Positions 36,748-45,452 of a stretch of 64,000 nucleotides of DNA are shown here, one piece after another. Under the pieces are notes generated by a model, which saw only the letters and a list, made by a program, of their open reading frames with translations, ran no database searches and was not told the DNA's origin. The stretch comes from JAJPJE01 sp963724985 (GTDB lineage: Bacteria; Acidobacteriota; Terriglobia; Terriglobales; Acidobacteriaceae). Location: positions 124,001 through 188,000 of the forward strand of contig CAVRWV010000008.1 in the NCBI GenBank assembly GCA_963724985.1, written 5' to 3'. A program made the translations under genes and the position numbers. Numbering within the stretch: position 1 is the first letter of the stretch; the number at the start of each line of letters is the position of its first letter.

Positions 36748-37675
36748 ATGAAAAAACTTAAGGTCTTAGCCTCCCTGACCACCCACGATAACGACTACCA
36801 GCGCGAGCAAGCGGCGTCGGTAGAAAGCACGGCGCGCAAGCTGGGCGTCGATCTGCAAATCCTTTACGCTAACAATGATGCGATCAACCAGAGCCAGCAG
36901 CTCCTGAAGGTAATTCAGGGACCTGCCGATGCGCGACCGGACGTGATTCTGCTCGAGCCGGTAGGAACGGGCCTTCCGCAGGTTGCGAAGGCGGCGGTGG
37001 GCGTGGGCATGGGTTGGGTAGTGTTGAATCGCGATGTGGACTACTTCCCTGAATTGCGCAAGACCGCAAAGCTTCCCGTATTCGGGCTGAGTTCGGACCA
37101 CTCCGAGATCGGACGCATTCAGGGGCGGCAGTTCGGCATTCTGCTGCAGCCCGGACAATGCGTTCTCTATATCGAAGGGCCAACGGTGAGCGACGCGTCG
37201 TCGATACCGCACTTCAGGGATGAACAGCACCAAACCTCCCGAGGCGGAGATCAAGACATTGAAGGGCGCGTGGACCGAGACCAGCGCGTATAACGTCGTA
37301 AGCTCATGGTTGAAGCTTTCGACGTCGCGCAGTCTTCCGGTCGGTGTCGTGGGATGTCAGAATGACGCGATGGCTGTGGGCGCACGGAGGGCTTTCCAGG
37401 AACTGACCAAGGACGCCGACCGCGATCATTGGCTCAATCTGCCATTCACGGGATGCGATGGATTGCCGGGTACAGGACAATCGTATGTTCGTCGCGGGTC
37501 GCTGACGGCAACGGTGGTTATCCCTGCACACGCCGGACATGCTCTCGAAACCTTCGTGAAGGCTGCTCAGACCGGCATTCAACCTCCGGAGCGGACACTT
37601 ACCGTTCCTGAGTCCTATCCGTCGCTGGATGAGCTGAAGTCGCATTCGAAGAAGGCTGTCGCGGTGAAAGCTTAA
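36748..37675 (+). pseudogene. Periplasmic-binding-protein-like (sugar type) protein without signal peptide, frameshifted
   Basis: About 309 residues if repaired. Type-1 periplasmic-binding fold (Peripla_BP_4-like): KKLKVLASLTTHDNDYQREQ, LGVDLQILYANNDAINQSQQ, RPDVILLEPVGTGLPQVAKA, GWVVLNRDVDYFPEL in lobe 1, and GVVGCQNDAMAVGARRAFQE, FTGCDGLPGTGQSYVRRGSL in lobe 2. No signal peptide is present, so it may act in the cytoplasm as a ligand sensor, or an exporter signal has been lost. One extra base near 37195-37215 switches frame: IEGPTVSDASS is followed by RYRTSGMNSTKPPEAE in the +1 frame. No permease or ATPase of a sugar ABC system is adjacent. Confidence 0.8.
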
Positions 37676-37864
37676 GAGTGATTCCTGATTTGGGCGGAGC
37701 AGCGTAAGCTTCGCCTTTCACGGCCTTTTCCTTCCTGATAAATTCCTTGAATATGCTGCATCAGCTCTTTTAATTGGCGAGGAGCAAACCCCGCCGCTAT
37801 CCTCTTTCGTTAACGCTATCAATCTAGTTTTCCTGGGTCCTTAAATCCCACTCCAAGGAGATCC

Positions 37865-39295
37865 ATGTCAAACGAACTGCGGAATTTTCTGGCGCTCTCA
37901 TATGAAGAGCTTGAGGAACTTAATCTTCACGCAAAAAAACAACGCCTCGATCGCGTCGACATTCACAAGATTCAGGAAGAACGCCTGAAATACTTGACCG
38001 ACGAAAAGCGGATCAAGGCCGTCACAGTGATGTTCAGCGACCTGGAAGGCCGCCTGCACATGCTGGACTATGACAAAAAGTTCCTCATCAAGAGCTGGGA
38101 CAACCTCACGTTTGACGGCTCTTCCATCCGCGGTTTCACCGCGCAGCGTGAGAGCGATCTGCGCCTTGGCATCGACTGGAGCGCGTTCTATTGGGGACCG
38201 GCTGACTTCTTTGGACCCGGCAAAGTGATGGTGTTCGGCGAAGTCATCGACAAAGGCGGCGCACCCTACAGCGCGGATATTCGTGGCGTGCTGAAAAGCT
38301 ATACCGGCGACCTCTTCAAAAAAGAGGGCTACACGCTGAATGCCGCCAACGAAATCGAAGGTTTCCTGTTCAAGGGAGCCGACGCGGAGCGCCATTATCA
38401 CGAGACTGCCAAATTCGAGTACGTGAATACCGGCGGCTACTACCACTCGCTGCCCGGCGATCTGCTGCGCACGTTCATCGACAGCACTGCGGAAGTGCAG
38501 CGTGCGATGGGCTTCCAGAATGAGAAAGATCACCCGGAAGTTGCGCCGTCGCAATTCGAAATCAACTACGGCTACGGCGAAGCAGTGGCAGCAGCGGACC
38601 AGATTCAGCTCTACAAGCTGATCTGTCGTGAAGTCGCGACGAAGATGGGATTGACCGCGTCGTTCCTGCCGAAGCCGGTTGTTGGCGTGAACGGCAGTGG
38701 CATGCACACCAACGTCTCGATCAGCAAAGGCGGCAAGAACCTGTTCTGGGATGCAAAGGGCGAAGAGAAGCTCAGCAAGCTGGGCTACTCGTTCATCGAT
38801 CGCATTCTTACGCACGGCAATGACATCTGCCTGCTGCTGAACGCGAGCGTTAATGCATATCGCCGGCTTGATCCGCACTTTGAAGCCCCGAATCAGATCA
38901 AGGCGTCGCCAACCGACCGCGGCTCCATGGTTCGTATTCCGATCGGCAACGAGAAGAGCATGCGCGTGGAAGTTCGCTCGGTGAGTCCGGATGCGAATCC
39001 CTACATGGTGTTGCTGACGGTATTCAAGACGGGCATCGACGGCGAGATTGCAAAGATCAAGAATCTCCGCCAGGCCGAGCGCTATTTGCCAGACAACATC
39101 TACACCGCGTTGGAGGACTTCCGCAAAGCGGAGTGGACGTCAAAGCTTCTCGGCGAAGACGTGAAAGCACGCTACGCCGATCTGAAGCAGGCTTCGGCGG
39201 ATCGCTGCCCGCGCCTGCTGGGAACGTTTGTGAAGGCGCCGGAAGTGCAGTATCACCACGACGTCTACAACCAGTTCCTGTGGAATATGTTCTAG
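37865..39295 (+). CDS. glnA: Glutamine synthetase (type I)
   Basis: 476 residues. Makes glutamine from glutamate, ammonia and ATP; forms a dodecamer in the cytoplasm. ATG 37865 has AAGGAGAT 6 nt upstream. Motifs: DGSSIRGF (beta-Grasp latch, about 84), metal-binding ANEIEGFLF (about 155), EVAPSQFEINYG (about 220), KPVVGVNGSGMHTNVSIS with the GSGMH signature (about 285), NASVNAYRRLDPHFEAPNQI (about 335), and RVEVRSVSPDANPYM (about 375). Sequence differs from GlnA of enterobacteria in the loops, and I could not place the adenylylated Tyr with certainty. A strong terminator follows. Confidence 0.96.
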   Translation: MSNELRNFLALSYEELEELNLHAKKQRLDRVDIHKIQEERLKYLTDEKRIKAVTVMFSDLEGRLHMLDYDKKFLIKSWDNLTFDGSSIRGFTAQRESDLRLGIDWSAFYWGPADFFGPGKVMVFGEVIDKGGAPYSADIRGVLKSYTGDLFKKEGYTLNAANEIEGFLFKGADAERHYHETAKFEYVNTGGYYHSLPGDLLRTFIDSTAEVQRAMGFQNEKDHPEVAPSQFEINYGYGEAVAAADQIQLYKLICREVATKMGLTASFLPKPVVGVNGSGMHTNVSISKGGKNLFWDAKGEEKLSKLGYSFIDRILTHGNDICLLLNASVNAYRRLDPHFEAPNQIKASPTDRGSMVRIPIGNEKSMRVEVRSVSPDANPYMVLLTVFKTGIDGEIAKIKNLRQAERYLPDNIYTALEDFRKAEWTSKLLGEDVKARYADLKQASADRCPRLLGTFVKAPEVQYHHDVYNQFLWNMF

Positions 39296-39315
39296 AGCGA
39301 AACTGCTCTATAGTG

Positions 39316-39352
39316 AACGCCCCGGCCGCAACAACGGTTGGGGCGTTTTTGT
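39316..39352 (+). terminator. Intrinsic terminator of glnA
   Basis: Stem AACGCCCCGGCCG / CGGTTGGGGCGTT (13 pairs, two of them G-U), loop CAACAA, then a T5 run. It lies 20 bp after the glnA stop and is a textbook Rho-independent terminator. Confidence 0.9.
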
Positions 39353-39455
39353 TTGAACGTGATGGCGAGAGTTCCTCCCGCGCCCACGCACACACCTTCA
39401 TGTGACCTGCTTCACTGCGACCAAACAGGTAAGTGATACGCTCCGGATCAGAGCG

Positions 39456-39671
39456 ATGAATATGTCGCGGAAGCGTCCGGTTCCGGTCGCACGGTGGTAC
39501 GAGCGCGGAGGCACGTGTCATCAGACAGCCTCAGCCTTTCTTCTGGCCGAGGCGGAATTTGAGTCATCAGCCGAGATCCGGATAAGAATCTGTCCCTGGT
39601 GCGCCCATGTGCTGCGAAGGCAGCACAAGTTGGAAATATTTCGCTGCCGTTGCGGATTCGTCTGGGAGTAA
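39456..39671 (+). CDS. Small zinc-ribbon-like protein
   Basis: 71 residues from ATG 39456 (GAGCG upstream is weak). The C-terminus has CPWC ... CRC with a 12-residue spacing, a knuckle of two Cys pairs typical of a zinc ribbon; an extra Cys sits at GGTCHQTA. The N-terminus is basic (MNMSRKRPVPVARW). Possibly nucleic-acid binding. The start is uncertain, and the frame extends upstream to 39402. Confidence 0.5.
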   Translation: MNMSRKRPVPVARWYERGGTCHQTASAFLLAEAEFESSAEIRIRICPWCAHVLRRQHKLEIFRCRCGFVWE

Positions 39672-39715
39672 CCGGCAGGCGACCAACAGAGACAGTAAAG
39701 GACAGGAGCAATCCC

Positions 39716-40072
39716 ATGGACATTGTTAAGTATCGTTTGGACGAAACCACTGATGTGATCGCGTTGGTTGTTGGTGAACGCACACTCGAGGGCGAGAAAC
39801 ACGCAACATTAGTTTTTGCGAATCCCACCCGGGCGACGCAATTGACGTCATCGTTCTGGCGCGAGGCGCTGGTCCGCGTGAAGGACGCTCGGCAGGGGAG
39901 CGGCGTTGGGGAATGGGTGGAGCAGATATTGATCAATACCGGCCCACTGAACGTTCTCGTTCCGGGGACTCCGCACTTCTCCGTGGAGACGATTCAGCCC
40001 GCGGTGAAGGAGCCGGTCTCCGTACATGCGGAGGAATCGGAACCGCACGCGGATCGCGTGCAGAAACGATAG
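39716..40072 (+). CDS. Small hypothetical protein
   Basis: 118 residues from ATG 39716; GGAG lies 6 nt upstream, whereas an upstream in-frame start at 39599 would overlap the zinc-ribbon gene in another frame. It is soluble, beta-rich in the first half (VKYRLDETTDVIALVVGERT, EGEKHATLVFANPTR) and acidic/His-containing at the C-terminus. No family recognised. It lies 44 bp after the zinc-ribbon gene and may be cotranscribed with it. Confidence 0.55.
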   Translation: MDIVKYRLDETTDVIALVVGERTLEGEKHATLVFANPTRATQLTSSFWREALVRVKDARQGSGVGEWVEQILINTGPLNVLVPGTPHFSVETIQPAVKEPVSVHAEESEPHADRVQKR

Positions 40073-40143
40073 CGCTCGGTTGGGTAGCCGGTAGCAAGTA
40101 GTTTGCACAGTAGTATCGACTATTGCTACGAGCTACCCACCCG

Positions 40144-42045
40144 TCAGACCCGCTGCCGGTCTTGTGACGTTTGCGGCTTCTCCTCGAGGTAGGGCCGAAG
40201 CTTTTCCATTGCCGCTTCGACGGTGATCCCGTACTTCGCTCTCAGAGCCTCTGGCTTGCCATGTTCGATGAATTGATCGGGCCAGCCAATGCGAACAACC
40301 GGAGTGGCCAATCCCAGATTACTAAGCTCTTCGAGCACCGCGCTTCCGAAGCCACCGCGTAAGACGTGATCTTCGAGCGTGAGGATGACATCCACACTAC
40401 GCGCGTAAAATTCCAGCATCTCCGTATCGATTGGCTTCGTGAAGCGCGCATTGATGACCGCTGCTGATATGCCTTCCGCCTCCAGCTTTACGGCAACTTC
40501 CTGCGCCATGGGAACCATGGCCCCGAGCGCAAAGATCGCGACACGATCATTCTCTCCATGTTGAAGCAGTTCGGCCTTGCCGATGGGGATTGCGCGCGGC
40601 ACGTCTTTCACTGGAGTTCCGGGGCCGGTTCCGCGCGGATAGCGAACCGCGATGGGTCCTTCATACTGCATCGCCGTGAAGAGCATGTCAGCGAGTTCGT
40701 CTTCATCCTTCGGGACCATGTGAACGATATTCGGAATGCCTCGCAGGTAGCTGATGTCGAACAGGCCGTGATGGGTAGGTCCGTCGTCGCCGGAGAGAGA
40801 ACCGCGGTCCATACAAAAAACGACTGGCAGGTTTTGCAGGCAGACATCGTGCACGATGGGATCAAAGGCGCGCTGCAGGAAGGTTGAGTAAATCGTGCAG
40901 AAGGGCTTGAGCCCGCGGGTCGCCATGCCCGCTGCGAACAGCACCGCGTGTTCCTCGGCGATGCCGACGTCGAAGTATCTGTCGGGATGATGCGGGCGGA
41001 AGCGATCGAGTCCGGTTCCATTCGGCATCGCGGCGGTGATCGCCACGACCTTCTTATTCATGGTTGCCAGCTTTACCAGCGTGTCGGCAAATACTTCGGA
41101 GTAGGTGCGGCGGCCGGTTGGCGCGGTCTCTCCCGTCTCCGGATCGTACGGTCCAAGTCCATGAAACTTCTTCTGCTTCTGCAAGGCGGGCTCGAAGCCC
41201 TTGCCCTTCTGCGTAAGCACGTGCAGCAGCACAGGACGGTCTTGCGTCTTGAGGAACTCGAAAGTCTTGATCAGCGTGGCGATATCGTGGCCGTCGATCG
41301 GACCGTAATATTTCAGCCCAAGTTCTTCGAAGATCACGCTGGGCCAGAGGAATCCTTTCGCGACTTCTTCCGCCTTGCGCGCCATATTGAGCGCCCGCTT
41401 GCCGCCGATCCTTTCGACAAAGCGACCGGCGCGTTCGTGCAGGTAATCGTATTTCGGGCTGGTAACGATCTTGTTCAAATAGCTGGCAATCGCACCGACG
41501 TTCTTATCGATCGACCATTCGTTATCGTTAAGGATGACCAGCATGCGCTTGGTGGATTGCGCGATATTGTTCAGCGCTTCGTAAGTAATCCCGCAGGTAA
41601 ACGCCGCATCACCGGCCAGCGCAACAACGTGTTCCTTCCCGCCAGTCTTGTCGCGCGCGACGGCCATGCCGAGTGCTGCGGAGAGCGCGGTTCCAGCATG
41701 TCCGGCGCCGTAGCAATCGTGCTCGCTTTCCGTGCGCAGCATGAATCCATTCAGACCGCCGGGCGTGCGAATGGTGTGGAACTGCTCGCGGCGTCCTGTC
41801 AGCAACTTGTGCACATAGGCCTGGTGGCTCACGTCGAAGACGAAGTGATCAGCTGGCGTGTTGAAGACGTAGTGCATGGCGATGGTCAGCTCGACCACTC
41901 CGAGATTCGGACCCAAGTGGCCGCCCGTCTTCGAAAGAACATTGATGAGTTCCTCGCGTATTTCCGCTGCGAGGGTTTCGAGCTGCCGGATAGAAAGCCG
42001 CTTTACGTCGGCAGGAGAGTGAATGGAATCAAGTAAAGGTGTCAT
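40144..42045 (-). CDS. dxs: 1-deoxy-D-xylulose-5-phosphate synthase
   Basis: 633 residues. Thiamine-diphosphate enzyme joining pyruvate and glyceraldehyde-3-phosphate, the entry step of the MEP isoprenoid pathway. N-terminal domain: GGHLGPNLGVVELTIAMHYV (His contact), FVFDVSHQAYVHKLLTGR, and GDAAFTCG with the ThDP/Mg motif ending in NDNEWSID (about 150-180). Central domain: DVGIAEEHAVLFAAGMATRG (catalytic Glu, about 370) and DRGSLSGDDGPTHHGLFD. The C-terminal transketolase domain carries DHVLRGGFGSAVLE. Length and motifs are complete. It is transcribed in the same direction as the tRNA-Cys and ABC genes upstream, 156 bp from the tRNA. Confidence 0.97.
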   Translation of the reverse strand: MTPLLDSIHSPADVKRLSIRQLETLAAEIREELINVLSKTGGHLGPNLGVVELTIAMHYVFNTPADHFVFDVSHQAYVHKLLTGRREQFHTIRTPGGLNGFMLRTESEHDCYGAGHAGTALSAALGMAVARDKTGGKEHVVALAGDAAFTCGITYEALNNIAQSTKRMLVILNDNEWSIDKNVGAIASYLNKIVTSPKYDYLHERAGRFVERIGGKRALNMARKAEEVAKGFLWPSVIFEELGLKYYGPIDGHDIATLIKTFEFLKTQDRPVLLHVLTQKGKGFEPALQKQKKFHGLGPYDPETGETAPTGRRTYSEVFADTLVKLATMNKKVVAITAAMPNGTGLDRFRPHHPDRYFDVGIAEEHAVLFAAGMATRGLKPFCTIYSTFLQRAFDPIVHDVCLQNLPVVFCMDRGSLSGDDGPTHHGLFDISYLRGIPNIVHMVPKDEDELADMLFTAMQYEGPIAVRYPRGTGPGTPVKDVPRAIPIGKAELLQHGENDRVAIFALGAMVPMAQEVAVKLEAEGISAAVINARFTKPIDTEMLEFYARSVDVILTLEDHVLRGGFGSAVLEELSNLGLATPVVRIGWPDQFIEHGKPEALRAKYGITVEAAMEKLRPYLEEKPQTSQDRQRV

Positions 42046-42201
42046 GCGTCAGAGTCTGCAAAGCAATTCTAGATGATCCTGAGCAGCCGTGCCCGAGCAT
42101 GAACTGCCGACGCAATCACGGTTGGTTGATTCGTATGGAGGCTGCCGCACATTTCACGGCACGTGGCTATCAGAGAGAGATGCAGATAAGATCAGAAATT
42201 C

Positions 42202-42277
42202 TGGAGCACGGGATGGGATTCGAACCCATGTATAACGGCTTTGCAGGCCGCCGCGTTAGCCACTTCGCCACCCGTGC
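42202..42277 (-). tRNA. tRNA-Cys (GCA), CCA encoded
   Basis: Minus strand begins GCACGGGTGGCGAAGTGG, has anticodon loop CTGCAAA (anticodon GCA) within GGC/GCC arms, a T-arm ATGGGTTCGAATCCCAT, acceptor 3' strand CCCGTGC pairing with GCACGGG, discriminator U, then CCA. All arms pair. U73 is the identity base for Cys. It starts 10 bp after the stop of the sulfonate-type ABC permease, on the same strand, so it probably sits on the same transcript. Confidence 0.96.
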
Positions 42278-42287
42278 CCATTTTGAA

Positions 42288-43046
42288 CTAGGTTGTTGCG
42301 AACCCCCAACGGCGTCGAAGAGCACGCTCCATGCCGCGGAAGAAGACTGCATCAACCAGCCAACCGAGTGCGATGATTAGCAGCATTACTGCGAACACCT
42401 GGCTAATATCGTTGAGATCACGCCCCATCATTAACAGTTGTCCGAGTCCGAGCGTGACGAAGATCATTTCACCGCTGATGAGCGAACGCCAGGCGAAGGC
42501 CCAGCCCTGCTTCAGGCCGGAGATCAGGTGAGGCAAGCTGGCGGGCAGCAGAACGTGAATGATGAGTTTCCATCCGGTGGCGCCAAGATTCTGTCCTGCC
42601 ATCGGGTAAATCTTAGGAATACTGCGCAAACCGGATTCGACAGAGATGGTGATTGCCAACAGAGATCCCATCACGACAACGAAGAGGATCGCTTTTTCGG
42701 TGAGGCCGAACCAGAGAATCGCGACCGGCAGCCAGCAGATGCTCGGAATACTTTGCAGGCTGACAAGCAAGCGTCCAAGCGTTTCAGAGAGGAAGCGACT
42801 GTAGGCGGTCAGGAAACCCAGCGCAACGCCGAGCACGCAGGAAATCGCATAGCCGACGGCTACGCGTTTCATGCTGACGCCAATGCCAATCCAGAAACTG
42901 TGATCGGAGAAGCCGGAGCGTAAGGACTCGAAAACCGAGTACGGCGTCGGAAACAAATAAGGCGGCCACAGTTTCAACAGAACGACCAGTTCCCATATGG
43001 CGAGAAGCCCGGCATAAAACACGATTTGGCGCAGAAGCTTACGCAT
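42288..43046 (-). CDS. ABC transporter permease, sulfonate/nitrate/taurine type (SsuC-like)
   Basis: 252 residues from ATG 43046, which overlaps the ATPase stop by 8 nt (the frame is open to 43094). Inner-membrane channel subunit with about six helices. The EAA-type cytoplasmic motif is present in GATGWKLIIHVLLPASLPHL (about residues 150-170), followed by SGLKQGWAFAWRSLISGEM, both typical of the SsuC/TauC/NrtB group. It works with the ATPase and binding protein encoded upstream. tRNA-Cys follows 10 bp after the stop. Substrate is inferred as an organosulfur or sulfonate compound from the Cys-codon leader of the operon; nitrate or thiamine-precursor uptake would be alternatives by family alone. 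Confidence 0.88.
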   Translation of the reverse strand: MRKLLRQIVFYAGLLAIWELVVLLKLWPPYLFPTPYSVFESLRSGFSDHSFWIGIGVSMKRVAVGYAISCVLGVALGFLTAYSRFLSETLGRLLVSLQSIPSICWLPVAILWFGLTEKAILFVVVMGSLLAITISVESGLRSIPKIYPMAGQNLGATGWKLIIHVLLPASLPHLISGLKQGWAFAWRSLISGEMIFVTLGLGQLLMMGRDLNDISQVFAVMLLIIALGWLVDAVFFRGMERALRRRWGFATT

Positions 43047-43862
43047 GGCTGTACTCCGCGAGAACTGCCTTGTCGATCTCGGATCGCAGCTCAAAGAGAA
43101 TTTCTTTTGCCTTCAGGGCGACCTCGGGATCTTCGAGCGAGCGCGAGCGCTCGAGTTCGATCGCAAATTCTCGCTTGATTCGACCGGGGCGATAGCTCAT
43201 CACGATCACACGATCTCCCAAGCGAACTGCCTCACGCACGTTGTGGGTTACAAAGATGATGGTCTGGCCAGTCTCAGCCCAGATGCGTTCCAGTTCATCG
43301 TGGAGTCGATCGCGTGTCTGCGCATCGAGCGCAGTGAAGGGCTCGTCCATGAGCAGCACTCCAGGTTCGAGCGCGAGCGCTCGCGCGAGTGAAACACGTT
43401 GCTTCATGCCGCCGGAGAGCTGGTGAATGTAGCTGTTTTCAAATTGCGACAGGTGCACCAGTTGGATGAAATGCCGCGCACGCTCTTTGCGCTGGTTGCG
43501 CGGCACGCCCTTCATCTTCAATCCGAACTCAATGTTTTCGCGAACATTCAGCCAGGGGAAAAGGCCGAGCTCCTGGAAGATCAATATGCGATCTGGTCCG
43601 GGACCGTTTGTTCGGTTGTCCATCGATCAGGATCGAGCCACCCGAGGGTTGATCGAGACCGGCGATGATGTGCAAGCAGCGTGGATTTGCCGCAGCCGGA
43701 CGGGCCGACGATGCAAAGGAATTCGCCGCGCCGCACTTCGAGATCGATCGGCTGAAGCGCGAGCATGCGCTCACGTCCGTTGACGTATTCCTTCGTGATG
43801 CCCTGGACTTCAATTTTTCTTTCGCCAACAATCGACGACGGTATTTCGATGAGTGCGGCCAT
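43039..43862 (-). pseudogene. ABC transporter ATPase, sulfonate/nitrate type (SsuB-like), two frameshifts
   Basis: About 273 residues if repaired. The first frame supplies KIEVQGITKEYV and Walker A GPSGCGKSTLL. An extra base at about 43673 shifts to the second frame (HIIAGLDQPSGGSILIDGQP). Another at about 43606 shifts to the third, which carries the Q-loop and rest: DRILIFQELGLFPWLNVREN, signature LSGGMKQRVSLARAL, Walker B VLLMDEPFTAL and IFVTHNVREAV. Removing both bases gives a normal protein of the family, so all catalytic motifs survive in pieces. Position between binding protein and permease confirms its role. Both shifts are +1, as in other genes here. Confidence 0.88.
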
Positions 43863-43880
43863 GTTCGCTCCAGTTTTGCG

Positions 43881-44888
43881 TTACTGCACCGTTGGCAACT
43901 TCTTCTCCCGCAATACTTCGTTGAGCAAGTCGAGGCTGTACAAATTCGACAACTCAGGCTTCTGCTTCAGGAATCCGGCTTGATACGCGCGCTCGGCGGA
44001 CACGAGCAGCGACGAGCGGATCGGATCGTAGGTAACTTCGAGCCGGCCGAATGCTTCGTCGAGCACTTTGGGCGGAAGTGCACGGCCCGTGTCTTTCTGG
44101 ATCTGCTGATTCAGGATCGTCTTCGCCTGCGAATTGTTCTTGTTGATCCATTGCGTGAGGTCGACGTGCGCGACGAGCCATTTCTTCACCACGTCCGGAT
44201 GCTGCTTGAGAAAATCTGTGCGCACTACAATCTGGGTAATCACGAAGCGGTGGTCGGGCCAGAGGGAACGCTCGTCGAGAAATAACTGCGCTCCGCCTTC
44301 CTGAATGAGGCGCGTGGCCCATGGCTCGGGCGCCCACGAGGCATCGAGCTGTCCCTTTTGAAAGAGCGTGAGCTGATCGGGATTCGCAAGCGGGATCACT
44401 TGGACGTCGCCGCCTTTGTCAGTTGATTTCAGGTTGTTTTGCAGGAGCCATGCGCGCAGTGCGATGTCCTGCGTGTTCCCCAGTTGCGGGGAAGCGACTT
44501 TCTTGCCATGGAAATCGCCGACGTTATGAATGTTCGCGGCTGAGCGAACCACCAAAGCCGTTCCGCCGCTCGCTGAGCCAGCAACCACGCGCACGGCTTC
44601 CCCTTGTGAGCGGATGTATCCAGTGATGGTGGGATTCGGGCCGACGTATATCAGGTCGACCGCGCCAGCAAAGAGCGCTTCAATTGCGGACGGGCCGGCA
44701 TTGAACGTCTTCCATTCAACCTTTGCTCCTGGTCCCAAAGCTTGTTCGAAGCGGCCATTCGCGCGGCCGACAAGCGCCTGAGCGTGCGTGATGTTCGGAA
44801 AGTATCCAGCGCGTACGGTGACTTGCGCCTGCGACGTTAGTGTCAGCAGGGCGAGTAGTGCGCCGGTCAAAGCGATGCGAATTTTCAA
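43881..44888 (-). CDS. Sulfonate-type ABC transporter substrate-binding protein (SsuA-like)
   Basis: 335 residues from TTG 44888, chosen because GAAAGGG lies 8 nt upstream and a signal peptide starts there (KIRIALTGALLALLTLTSQAQ); the frame is open to 44963. Two-lobed type-2 binding fold: VRAGYFPNITHAQALVGRAN, FNAGPSAIEALFAGAVDLIY, VGPNPTITGYIRSQGEAVRV, GGTALVVRSA, KVASPQLGNTQDIALRAWLL, LDASWAPEPWATRLIQEGGA. This pattern belongs to the aliphatic sulfonate/nitrate/taurine binding proteins (TIGR01728-like). First gene of the operon; preceded by a Cys-codon leader ORF and a terminator hairpin. Confidence 0.9.
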   Translation of the reverse strand: MKIRIALTGALLALLTLTSQAQVTVRAGYFPNITHAQALVGRANGRFEQALGPGAKVEWKTFNAGPSAIEALFAGAVDLIYVGPNPTITGYIRSQGEAVRVVAGSASGGTALVVRSAANIHNVGDFHGKKVASPQLGNTQDIALRAWLLQNNLKSTDKGGDVQVIPLANPDQLTLFQKGQLDASWAPEPWATRLIQEGGAQLFLDERSLWPDHRFVITQIVVRTDFLKQHPDVVKKWLVAHVDLTQWINKNNSQAKTILNQQIQKDTGRALPPKVLDEAFGRLEVTYDPIRSSLLVSAERAYQAGFLKQKPELSNLYSLDLLNEVLREKKLPTVQ

Positions 44889-44940
44889 TCTTCTGCCCTT
44901 TCGTTGTTTTCGCTGATTTCGACCGGCTGGAGCGCAAAGC

Positions 44941-44979
44941 GCAAATAGAAAACCCACCGGCACGGTTGCGACGGTGGGT
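44941..44979 (-). terminator. Attenuator hairpin before the SsuA-like gene
   Basis: Minus strand: ACCCACCG, 12-nt loop TCGCAACCGTGC, CGGTGGGT, then TTTTCTATTTG. An 8-bp GC-rich stem with U tract, 30 nt after the stop of the Cys-rich leader ORF and 53 nt before the SsuA-like start. It lies inside the leader of the operon, which is where an attenuator, not an end-of-gene terminator, would be. The leader codon region CCGGTGTCG can pair with the 5' arm CCACCG, a possible alternative structure. Confidence 0.75.
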
Positions 44980-45008
44980 CTTAGAAGTGCTGAAATGATA
45001 AAAACTGA

Positions 45009-45095
45009 TTAGCTCTTCGTTCCTCCACGCGTCGACACACGACGACACCGGCAACAACAACACGCCATGGCCATGGTGGACGCTGGTAAGAACAT
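45009..45095 (-). CDS. Cysteine-rich leader peptide of the ABC operon
   Basis: 28-residue ORF containing MACCCCRCRR, that is four consecutive Cys codons (TGT TGT TGT TGC), then CGG and another TGT; 5 of about 20 codons are Cys. I chose ATG 45095 because the promoter -10 box (TATTAT, 45108-45103) ends only 7 nt before it, which makes the transcript leaderless; ATGs at 45074 and 45068 are in frame alternatives. A terminator hairpin follows 30 nt after the stop. Stalling at Cys codons when Cys-tRNA is scarce would be expected to switch the hairpin. Leaderless polycysteine ORFs acting as cysteine-responsive attenuators are known from mycobacteria. Confidence 0.75.
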   Translation of the reverse strand: MFLPASTMAMACCCCRCRRVSTRGGTKS

Positions 45096-45102
45096 GGGTT
45101 GC

Positions 45103-45131
45103 ATAATAGCGGATGACGGGGATTGCGGCAA
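45103..45131 (-). promoter_or_regulatory. Promoter of the ABC operon leader
   Basis: TTGCCG (45131-45126), exactly 17 bp, TATTAT (45108-45103) on the minus strand. Expected start of transcription coincides with the leader ORF's ATG 45095. Confidence 0.65.
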
Positions 45132-45292
45132 CCTGATTGCGGAACGGAGGTAACACAGATGTGCATGCCCGCTCGACTCCCGCCGTGCGCGGAGAGCGCA
45201 GAACTCAGTAAACACGGGGCTTGCGGCCAATCGAGGAGGTCTTGATTCGCCGCTATCAGCGGGGCGAATGCAGCGAATCGGAATTTTACTGC

Positions 45293-45323
45293 TTGCCAGA
45301 TTCAGCATTGTGTCTGTTATATT
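45293..45323 (+). promoter_or_regulatory. Promoter of the porin leader
   Basis: TTGCCA (45293-45298), 19-bp spacer, TATATT (45318-45323); alternatively TTATAT with 18 bp. Expected start of transcription is at about 45330, immediately at the leader ATG 45332. The -35 box begins TTGCC, as in the divergent promoter. Confidence 0.6.
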
Positions 45324-45331
45324 CACAAACC

Positions 45332-45406
45332 ATGACTGCATCATTCCAGAAGATCTGTTGTTGTCGCGCCTCCAACGGTGCGTTGTCTTCTGGCCGAATG
45401 CAATGA
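45332..45406 (+). CDS. Cysteine-rich leader peptide of the porin gene
   Basis: 24 residues, MTASFQKICCCRASNGALSS followed by GRMQ: three consecutive Cys codons TGT TGT TGT, then CGC. The ATG lies 8 nt after the -10 box and there is no ribosome binding site, so it is probably leaderless. After the stop come a short GCGC-GAAA-GCGC hairpin (45424-45435) and a terminator hairpin (45453-45483), then the porin ATG 45549. It shares the C-C-C-R core and layout with the divergent leader but little else, so the Cys run is the conserved feature. Confidence 0.75.
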   Translation: MTASFQKICCCRASNGALSSGRMQ

Positions 45407-45452
45407 TGCTGCGGTAAAGATTCAGCGCGAAAGCGCCAATCCGATAACGTGC

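Noticed and set aside
45009..45344. 111-codon minus-strand gene including the CCCC motif
   Set aside because: Only the last 28 codons lie downstream of a promoter with near-perfect spacing; the rest is not conserved in character, so a short leader ORF is preferred.
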